Source: Salinisphaera orenii subsp. halophila YIM 95161 (GTDB lineage Bacteria > Pseudomonadota > Gammaproteobacteria > Nevskiales > Salinisphaeraceae). From it: a DNA stretch of 64,000 nt. The notes under the pieces are model-generated. The model saw only the letters and a list, made by a program, of their open reading frames with translations. It did not search any database and was not told the origin of the DNA. Position 1 is the stretch's first letter, and every line of letters starts with the position of its first letter. A program made the position numbers and the translations under genes. The stretch is from NCBI RefSeq assembly GCF_003732545.1, contig NZ_AYKF01000001.1, positions 124,001-188,000 on the forward strand, written 5' to 3'. This document shows positions 58,291-64,000 of this stretch, one piece after another.

Positions 58291-58883
58291 CGCAGTTTTG
58301 CCGCACCGATATAGCGGTTGCCCTTAAAAGCTAACGGGCCCTGTAGCAGCGCACCGTCTTGTAGCGTGAGAGTGCCTGCTTCGTAACCGGTCTGGAAGAC
58401 ATAGTTGACGCCCTGTATTTCCGCCTTCCCACCGTTGGTTGCGGATATCTCCATAGAGTCGTTCTTCGGATCCTTTGATCTAATCGTGATGATCAATCTG
58501 GGCACGCCTGCAGCAAGCGCCTCTTTTGCTTTCTCTTGCGCTTCGTCGGGTGCGTTCTCGTCGACGGTCAGATCGACGTAAAGCGCATCCATATTGAAGA
58601 CTGTCGCCTTCAGCGCCTGAGACCGAAGAAGACTATCCGTGCTGGCCAGGCCAGACTCTATCGCGAGTTCTCGATAGATCGGATTGTCGCTATTCATCAT
58701 CAACTCAAACGCCGAAAGGCGAAGATTCCGGTCCGGGCTCTCCATTACCTTCTTGAGTTCTTCTATCTCGCGCGACTGCGACCGCGCCTTCTCGATGAGC
58801 TCCGCCGCCGTCATGGATTCGGCGTGCGCGCTGCTTAGACAAACAAACAGCAATAGTGCGAATAGCCAGATCTGCTTAACCAC
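58287..58883 (-). CDS. Periplasmic helical-repeat protein, island gene 4
   Basis: This 198-residue protein begins at a GTG with a GGGGG ribosome site. It has a signal peptide cleaved after SSAHA (about 21). Residues about 25-110 are helical, with HEAT-like units (LRLSAFELMMNSDNPIYRELAIESGL, 13-residue helices). The C-terminal part is beta-rich with Gly turns. Its stop overlaps the stop of gene 3 on the other strand by three bases, so it belongs to the same compact island although transcribed separately. No family was recognised. Confidence 0.72.
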   Translation of the reverse strand: MVKQIWLFALLLFVCLSSAHAESMTAAELIEKARSQSREIEELKKVMESPDRNLRLSAFELMMNSDNPIYRELAIESGLASTDSLLRSQALKATVFNMDALYVDLTVDENAPDEAQEKAKEALAAGVPRLIITIRSKDPKNDSMEISATNGGKAEIQGVNYVFQTGYEAGTLTLQDGALLQGPLAFKGNRYIGAAKLR

Positions 58884-59098
58884 GATGCCCCCGACTTCGA
58901 TGTTTGGTGAATCAAGTAAACCTCAAACAACGTCAAAGCGCCAGCACCAAACGACACTCGCATTACGAGGAAACGATCTAAAAGACTGAAGACTGTTTTT
59001 TGCGCGCATAGTCACAGAATAGGGCGTACGCTGCACCTGCTTGATTTTGCACGAACAACCTTCATACATTCATTCAAGGCAAAAATTCGAGGACCCTC
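58884..59098. promoter_or_regulatory. Right edge of the island with the msrB promoter
   Basis: The left part is AT-rich and holds the gene 4 upstream region. For msrB, TTGATT (59041-59046) and TACATT (59065-59070) are 18 bases apart, followed by a GAGGA ribosome site. High-GC composition resumes within msrB. Confidence 0.4.
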
Positions 59099-59545
59099 AT
59101 GGCAGCCTACACAAAAGATCCCGAAGCCATCTCTCGTCTGGATAAGAACCAATACTGGGTAACCCAGGAAAGCGGCACGGAGCCGCCGGGCACCGGCGAG
59201 TATCTGAATAACAAGGAACCGGGCATCTACGTGGACGTGGTCTCCGACGAACCCCTGTTCGCGTCCAGCGACAAGTACGAGTCGGGCTGCGGCTGGCCGA
59301 GCTTCACCAAGCCGATCGAGCCGGCGCATGTGAACGAGTTGCAGGACGATTCGCACGGCATGAGCCGCACCGAGGTCCGCTCGACGCACGGCGACAGCCA
59401 TCTGGGACACGTGTTTCCCGATGGCCCGGCCGACCGCGGCGGGCTGCGGTACTGCATCAACTCGGCGTCGCTGCGCTTCATCCCAAAGGATGAAATGGAA
59501 GCGCAGGGCTACGGCGAGTACATCGATCAAGTGGAGGACATCTGA
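59099..59545 (+). CDS. msrB: Peptide methionine-(R)-sulfoxide reductase
   Basis: MsrB reduces the R form of methionine sulfoxide in proteins. The 148-residue protein has SGCGWPSF (Cys64) and the catalytic [11 protein letters not shown] (Cys119), with [16 protein letters not shown] between. The two CxxC pairs that bind zinc in many MsrB proteins are missing, so this is the zinc-free type. Cys64 may serve as resolving residue. The stop overlaps the msrA start by one base (TGATG). Confidence 0.96.
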   Translation: MAAYTKDPEAISRLDKNQYWVTQESGTEPPGTGEYLNNKEPGIYVDVVSDEPLFASSDKYESGCGWPSFTKPIEPAHVNELQDDSHGMSRTEVRSTHGDSHLGHVFPDGPADRGGLRYCINSASLRFIPKDEMEAQGYGEYIDQVEDI

Positions 59546-60072
59546 TGGCGACCGAACGGGCCCAAACCGAAAGAGCGATATTGGCCGGCGGATGCTTCTG
59601 GGGCATGCAGGATCTGATCCGCCGCTACGACGGCGTGGTCTCGACCCGCGTGGGGTATTCCGGCGGCGACGTGCCCAACGCCACCTATCGCAACCACGGC
59701 GATCACGCCGAGGCGATCGAGATCGTGTTCGACCCGGCCACGATCAGCTATCGCGAACTGCTGGAGTTCTTCTTCCAGATCCACGACCCGACCACGAAGA
59801 ACCGCCAGGGCAACGACATGGGCCGCAGCTATCGCTCGGCGATCTATTACACCAACGACGAGCAGCGGGCCATCGCCGAGGACACCATCGCCGATGTGAA
59901 CGCCTCCGGCATCTGGCCGGGCACGGTGGTGACGGAGGTCGAGCCGGCCGGCGATTTCTGGGAAGCCGAACCGGAGCACCAGGATTATCTGGAGAAGTTT
60001 CCGAACGGCTATACCTGTCATTTCGTGCGCCCGAACTGGCGACTGCCCCGCCGCAGCGAACGGAGCGCGTGA
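59545..60072 (+). CDS. msrA: Peptide methionine-(S)-sulfoxide reductase
   Basis: MsrA reduces the S form of methionine sulfoxide. The 175-residue protein has the catalytic GGCFWG with Cys17, [21 protein letters not shown] and [19 protein letters not shown]. It lacks a signal peptide, so both reductases act in the cytoplasm. It is translationally coupled to msrB. A strong hairpin follows at 60107. Confidence 0.96.
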   Translation: MATERAQTERAILAGGCFWGMQDLIRRYDGVVSTRVGYSGGDVPNATYRNHGDHAEAIEIVFDPATISYRELLEFFFQIHDPTTKNRQGNDMGRSYRSAIYYTNDEQRAIAEDTIADVNASGIWPGTVVTEVEPAGDFWEAEPEHQDYLEKFPNGYTCHFVRPNWRLPRRSERSA

Positions 60073-60106
60073 CGCGCGTTCAGCCACCGCGTCCGTCCGA
60101 AAGCGA

Positions 60107-60138
60107 CTGACACCCGACCGGCGGCGGTCGGGTGTCAG
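60107..60138 (+). terminator. Strong hairpin after msrA
   Basis: CTGACACCCGACCG-gcgg-CGGTCGGGTGTCAG is a perfect 14-bp stem with a four-base loop, 35 bases after the msrA stop. No T run follows. It is likely a transcript end or stabiliser. Confidence 0.5.
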
Positions 60139-60610
60139 ACGCGGATAAGCCGGCGGACCAAACCTGCCCGCCGAAGACGCGCTGCGACCGGTACGACGCG
60201 CGCTCGGTCTGCACACCGCAACGGCCTCGCCTGCGGCCGGCTAGCCGCGCTCATCGCGCGCAGGGGTCGGCAGCCGCCGCCGAGGGCCATTCAGCTCCGG
60301 CCGCGTGTGCCCATAAAGACTTCCCACCACCGGATTTACCCGCTCCATCGGTCCACGCCACCTGTCGGACCTGGCGCTGCCTCCGTGTACGCCCGTATAG
60401 CGTCGATGGCCCGAGACGGTCAGCATGGCGGCCTCGGCTTGATGAAGCCTCCGGCGCCGGTCGACCGATCCAATCACGACCGCGATGTGCGCCTGAGCAC
60501 GGCCCGTCACGCCACCACGGCCGGTCTTGAAATATCGGGATCTCGGCGGCACGACGGCCGGAGCCGACCGGAACAGGAATCTTTCAGTCAGTGGAGTTCA
60601 GACAACCGCT
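60139..60610. other. Long intergenic region without a supported gene
   Basis: Short open frames exist on both strands (for example 60241-60552 on the minus strand). They have no recognisable domain and are rich in Arg and Pro like shadow frames. No repeat or RNA gene was identified. The last 60 bases before 60611 are the leader of the next gene. Confidence 0.5.
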
Positions 60611-61771
60611 ATGAGTGGCAACGACAACGAAGAACACGAAACCAACGCCCCGATGCTGGAATGGCGCGATATCAACGCGCTGACGCTGGCCGAGGAGTCG
60701 CCCTGTGTGACGATCTACGTGCCGACCTCGCCGGTGTCCAACTATCGCGAGGAAAACCGCATCCTCTATAAGGACCAGATCAAGAAGGTGCGGGATGCGC
60801 TGGACGAGCGCGAGATGGACAAGTACGTGCGCGCCGAGCTGCTCGAGCAGCTGGAATCGGTGGGCACCAACGAGGTGTTCTGGACGCATCAGCAGTACGG
60901 GCTGGCGGTGTTCGTCTCGCCCGAGCGCTTCCTCGTGCGCCGCATGATGCGCAGCCCCGACGAGGCGCTGGGCATTGTGGCGGACTCCTTCCACCTGCGC
61001 CCGGCCCTGCGCGAGACCTCCAACTGGATGCGCTATCAGGTGCTGTGCGTGAGTCTCCAGGAGGTCGCCCTCTACGACTGCGACCGCGAGAACATCGCCG
61101 AAGTGGACCTCCACAGCGATGTCCCGCGCGACATGGGCGAAGCGCTGGGCAAGACCGAGAACTCGGCCAACCGCAAGGACTTCGACCGCAGCGGCAACGA
61201 CAGCACGGATCTCAAGCAGTATTTCCAGGCCGTCGATCAGGCCATCCGCGATCATCACAACGGCCGCACCAACCGGCCGCTGATCCTGGCGATGGTCTCC
61301 GAGCATCAGGGCCTGTTCCGCGAGGTCAGCGGCAACCCGAATCTGCTGGAGACGGGGCTGGATCAGGACCCGTTCGAGGCCATCCGCCAGAGCCAGCTGG
61401 GCGAGCTGACGTGGCCGATCGCCGAACGGGCGTCGCGCACGCAGGTCGGGCGCTGGATCGAGCACTATCAAGAGCGCCAGGCCCACCAGGAAGGCGAAAG
61501 CGCGCTGGACAAGGTCGCTTACGCGGCCACGATCGGCCAGATCGAGACGCTGCTGATCGACGAGGAGGCGCGGGTCGAAGGCACGGTCGACGGCGACAGC
61601 GGCCGGGTCGAGCGCGGCGCCGCCGGCGACGGACGCACGGATGACGTGCTTGATGCCATCGCCGAATTCGTCGTGCGCTTCGATGGCCAGGTGCGCTTCA
61701 TCCCCGGCGACCGGATGCCCACCGACACCGGCGTCGCCGCGGTGCTGCGCTACGCCATGCAGCCCGAGTGA
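60611..61771 (+). CDS. baeRF-like protein (bacterial relative of release factor eRF1)
   Basis: This 386-residue cytoplasmic protein begins MSGNDNEEHETN. It shows the pattern of bacterial eRF1-fold proteins: an N-terminal segment SPCVTIYVPTSPVSNYREENRILYK, a middle with LALYDCDRENIAEV-like strands, and a C-terminal nucleotide-free Rossmann-like domain with LDKVAYAATIGQIETLLIDEEARV and VRFDGQVRFIPGDRMP. Such proteins are thought to act at the ribosome, but experimental data are scarce. The assignment is from memory of the family and should be checked. It stands alone, with no operon partner. Confidence 0.65.
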   Translation: MSGNDNEEHETNAPMLEWRDINALTLAEESPCVTIYVPTSPVSNYREENRILYKDQIKKVRDALDEREMDKYVRAELLEQLESVGTNEVFWTHQQYGLAVFVSPERFLVRRMMRSPDEALGIVADSFHLRPALRETSNWMRYQVLCVSLQEVALYDCDRENIAEVDLHSDVPRDMGEALGKTENSANRKDFDRSGNDSTDLKQYFQAVDQAIRDHHNGRTNRPLILAMVSEHQGLFREVSGNPNLLETGLDQDPFEAIRQSQLGELTWPIAERASRTQVGRWIEHYQERQAHQEGESALDKVAYAATIGQIETLLIDEEARVEGTVDGDSGRVERGAAGDGRTDDVLDAIAEFVVRFDGQVRFIPGDRMPTDTGVAAVLRYAMQPE

Positions 61772-61900
61772 AACGGCGACTGCACGGCTGGGGCGGCGCC
61801 CCCGTCCCGGCCGTGTGTTCGGCGCCGCCCGCGGCGCCGCCGTCGACCGATGATCGAAGCGGCCTCCGGCCATACGCCGTAGCGCAACCGAACGCCGGCT
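61772..61900. other. Gap between convergent genes
   Basis: This GC-rich gap contains no coding frame or clear T-tailed terminator. Confidence 0.5.
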
Positions 61901-62839
61901 TCAGCCAGCCGCCGCATCGGCGCTCGCACCGGGCCCGGCGTCCTCGCGCCGCTGTCCCACCACGCGCAACGCCAGCATCACGCCCAGCGCGGCCAGCCCG
62001 CCGCCGATCCAGCCGGCCGTGTCCACGCCGTCGCCGAACTGCAGCGCCGCCCACAGCATGGCGCAGGGCGGGGTGAGATAGAACATCACCGCCGTGTAGG
62101 TCACACCGCGCTGACGCAGGCAGGCGATATAGAACCCGTAGCCGCCGAAGCTCGACAGCACGACGAGAAAAGCGATCGCGCGCCATATATCAGGCTCGAA
62201 CCGCGGCAGCGCCGGCGCGTGCCCCGTTCTTAGCGCACTCGCCAGCGCGAACAGGGCGGCCGCGGCCAGCAGCTGCCACATGAGCCGCTCAATCAGGCCG
62301 AGCCGGGCCGGCCGCTAGGTCGACAGCAGACTGCCCGCGGTGAGGCTCGCCGCCGACAGCACCGGCAGCAGATAGGCCCACCACGGGGCCGCGCCCAGAC
62401 CCTGCATGTCACCGCCCACCGCCACGCTCACGCCGGCCGCGGCCAGCAGGCTGCCCAGCCAACCGACCGCACCGATGCGTTCGCCGTGCAGCAGCCCCAT
62501 CACCAACGCGGCGAGCAGCGGCTGCAACGCCGTGACGAGCGCGGTCACGCCCGCACTCACGCCCAGATCGATCGCGAGCACGACCCCCAGCAGAAAGCCA
62601 CCGACGTTGAGACTGCCGGCGGCGAGTTCCAGCGCCACGGCGCCCGGCTCGCGGGTCGGCGTGCGGCGACGCGCGAGCAGCAGCATCAGACACAGGGACG
62701 CCGCGAGGATGAAGCGCCAGCAGAACAGGGCGAGCGACTCGAGGCGGGAATCCGCGGCCATCTGCGTGCCGATGAAACCGGAACTCCAGCACAGCACGAG
62801 GCCGATGCTGACGAAAAGCGAAGAAGACAGAACGGGCAT
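61901..62839 (-). pseudogene. EamA/DMT-family transporter interrupted by an in-frame amber codon
   Basis: The reverse strand encodes a ten-helix EamA exporter in one frame. The first half (MPVLSSSLFVSIGLVLCWSS, five helices) ends at TAG 62315-62317. The same frame continues directly with RPARLGLIERLMWQLLAA and the second EamA repeat to a TGA at 61901. Both halves are otherwise intact, including helix and turn patterns. One substitution (for instance CAG or TGG to TAG) explains the break, so it is a recent pseudogene, a sequencing error or a readthrough case. It is divergent from the LysR gene, which probably controls it. Confidence 0.85.
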
Positions 62840-62892
62840 GACACGGACCGGCAGCGAAACGAGCGCTGATCCTGAACCGGCCCGCGCATAAT

Positions 62893-62908
62893 ATAAATCT
62901 ATATTTAT
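62893..62908. promoter_or_regulatory. LysR-type operator between the transporter and regulator genes
   Basis: ATAAAT-ctat-ATTTAT is a perfect inverted repeat in a 40-base AT-rich patch between divergent genes, 19 bases before the LysR ATG. It fits the T-N11-A pattern and also overlaps likely -10 elements. Confidence 0.5.
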
Positions 62909-62926
62909 TTGCGTTATGCTTTAGAA

Positions 62927-63826
62927 ATGCTAAATAATGCGGTCCATCGTCAGCTCGATATCGACCTCCTGCGCACGTTCCACCTCGCCTGCGAGCTCGG
63001 CACGCTGCGCGCGGTCGCCGAGCGCCGGCATCTCACCCTCGGCGCGGTGAGCCAGCAGATCAAACGCCTGGAAACACTGCTGGACCGGCGCCTGCTCGAA
63101 CGCGGCCGTCAGGGCGTGACACCCACCGCCCGGGGTCTGCAGCTCCAGGCCGATTCGCGCGCGGTGGTCGCGGCCCACGACGATCTGGTGGACCGGCTGG
63201 CCGCGCACCGCGTCGGCGGCGTGGTCCGGCTCGGGCTGCCCGAGGTGTACACGCCGCGCCTGCTGGATGAGCTTCTGCCGCGACTGCGCCGTGCGCATCC
63301 GGAGCTGAGTCTGCAGGTCCGTACCGAATCCAGCGGCGCGCTGCGGCGCCTGCTGGACGAGGACGCGCTGGATATCGCCGTGACCGTCACGGCGGCAACC
63401 GAGCCCCAGGGCGGCGTGCCGCTCTGGCGCACCCGCCCGATCTGGGCCGCCGGCACGACCGCGGTGCTGGCCGCCGGCGATCCCCTGCCCCTGGCTCTGC
63501 ATCCGCCGGACTGCCCGTACCGACAGCTCGGCCTGAACGCCCTCGACGCCGCCCATCGCGCCTGGGCGCCGGCCTTCACGAGTGCGAGCATGGTCGCCAT
63601 CGAGTCGGCCGTGGAAGCCGGCGTGGCCGTTGGCATACTCGATCGCAGCCGGCTCACGCCGCGCATGCGCGAGCTCACGCCCCGCGACGGCCTGCCGGCG
63701 CTGGCCGACTGCACGGCCGTCCTCGTCGAATCGCCGACCACCGACGACACGCGGGCGACGCCGCGTCGCATCGTCTTCGACGCACTCGCCTCGGCCCGTC
63801 TCGCGGGCGCACCGGAGGTGCGGTAA
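62927..63826 (+). CDS. LysR-family regulator
   Basis: This 299-residue protein has the helix-turn-helix LDIDLLRTFHLACELGTLRAVA and HLTLGAVSQQIKRLETLLDRRL. An effector-binding domain runs from about 95 to 290. The ATG at 62927 (MLNNAVHRQ) is chosen; the frame also extends to a TTG at 62909. Divergence from the broken EamA gene suggests it controlled export of an amino acid or metabolite. The effector is unknown. Confidence 0.9.
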   Translation: MLNNAVHRQLDIDLLRTFHLACELGTLRAVAERRHLTLGAVSQQIKRLETLLDRRLLERGRQGVTPTARGLQLQADSRAVVAAHDDLVDRLAAHRVGGVVRLGLPEVYTPRLLDELLPRLRRAHPELSLQVRTESSGALRRLLDEDALDIAVTVTAATEPQGGVPLWRTRPIWAAGTTAVLAAGDPLPLALHPPDCPYRQLGLNALDAAHRAWAPAFTSASMVAIESAVEAGVAVGILDRSRLTPRMRELTPRDGLPALADCTAVLVESPTTDDTRATPRRIVFDALASARLAGAPEVR

Positions 63827-64000
63827 GCCACTGGCACCGCGGTGCGGCCGGTACGAGGGCCCGACTTCATGCGCACACCGCGCTGAAGATCGCACGCCGT
63901 GTGCGGCAAGGCGCGAGTCGCCAGTCGTGACCCGCCAGGATCAATACGACCCATACCGCAGCGCACCCCGGGGCGATTGTTCACGGGCGGTCCAACCCGA
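63827..64000. other. Window end without a supported gene
   Basis: The last 174 bases contain a short palindrome GCACCGCGGTGC (63836-63847). No gene can be supported before the edge. Confidence 0.5.

Noticed and set aside
60241-60552. Short gene in the gap after msrA
   Set aside because: Composition is typical of a random frame, and no domain or ribosome site supports it. The plus-strand frame at 60132-60530 was rejected for the same reason.
63831-63848. Sigma-54-like element TGGCACC near the window end
   Set aside because: The GG-to-GC spacing is nine bases instead of ten, and the sequence is part of a palindrome.
63109-63984. Minus-strand gene at the window end
   Set aside because: It lies antisense to the LysR gene and has shadow-frame composition without a domain.

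Overview
The window is a gene-dense, high-GC stretch of a bacterial chromosome with short intergenic gaps and many 1-4 bp start/stop overlaps. The gene set points to a deep-branching, non-enteric gammaproteobacterium: LPS export genes linked to rpoN, hpf, ptsN, hprK and rapZ, murA with ibaG, glrK-qseG-glrR, PPi-dependent phosphofructokinase, short-form HisG and HPr kinase. A Salinisphaera/Nevskia-like lineage would fit, but that is an inference from gene content and not from a marker-gene comparison. No rRNA, tRNA, CRISPR array, prophage or intact transposase gene was seen.

Layout. 1-0.7 kb: start of cytochrome b and the Rieske protein of the bc1 complex. 0.85-6.1 kb (minus strand): yadG-yadH-ibaG-murA-hisG-hisD. 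6.2-16.4 kb (plus strand): kdsD-kdsC-lptC-lptA-lptB-rpoN-hpf-ptsN-hprK-rapZ, an EIIA of the mannose type, HPr and enzyme I. This joins Kdo synthesis, LPS transport, sigma-54 and a regulatory PTS with no sugar permease. 16.4-19.3 kb: mgtE, pmbA. 19.4-23.7 kb: the GlrK-QseG-GlrR system, then a consensus sigma-54 promoter with two or three GlrR-type operators, a small secreted EF-hand protein, three tandem long-hairpin repeats and an intrinsic terminator. 23.7-29.5 kb: mpl, a membrane protein, rnd, adk, PPi-phosphofructokinase, pyrophosphatase. 29.5-31.1 kb: phosphate-porin-like protein.

31.2-41.0 kb (minus strand, with a divergent LysR gene): six co-directional genes for uptake and CoA-dependent breakdown of an unknown carboxylic acid. 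They encode two NDP-forming acyl-CoA synthetases, two overlapping acyl-CoA dehydrogenases, a crotonase and an orphan TAXI binding protein. 41.1-42.3 kb: moaB, a decayed moaB-like copy and a 317-bp element with terminal inverted repeats. 42.5-50 kb: CNNM-type transporter, RhlE helicase, ABC-F ATPase, exonuclease I, histidine phosphatase, DksA-like protein. 50-54.2 kb: LysR regulator divergent from an amidohydrolase, a 49-residue membrane protein and a sodium/solute symporter.

54.4-64 kb: yceH, then a visibly AT-richer island (about 55.0-59.0 kb) with four unrecognised envelope genes, one resembling a trypsin-fold protease, then msrB-msrA, a baeRF-like protein, an EamA transporter gene broken by one in-frame amber codon and its divergent LysR gene.

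The strongest candidate for something undescribed is the GlrR/sigma-54 EF-hand and hairpin-repeat transcription unit at 22.8-23.7 kb. The second is the four-gene envelope island at 55.3-58.9 kb.
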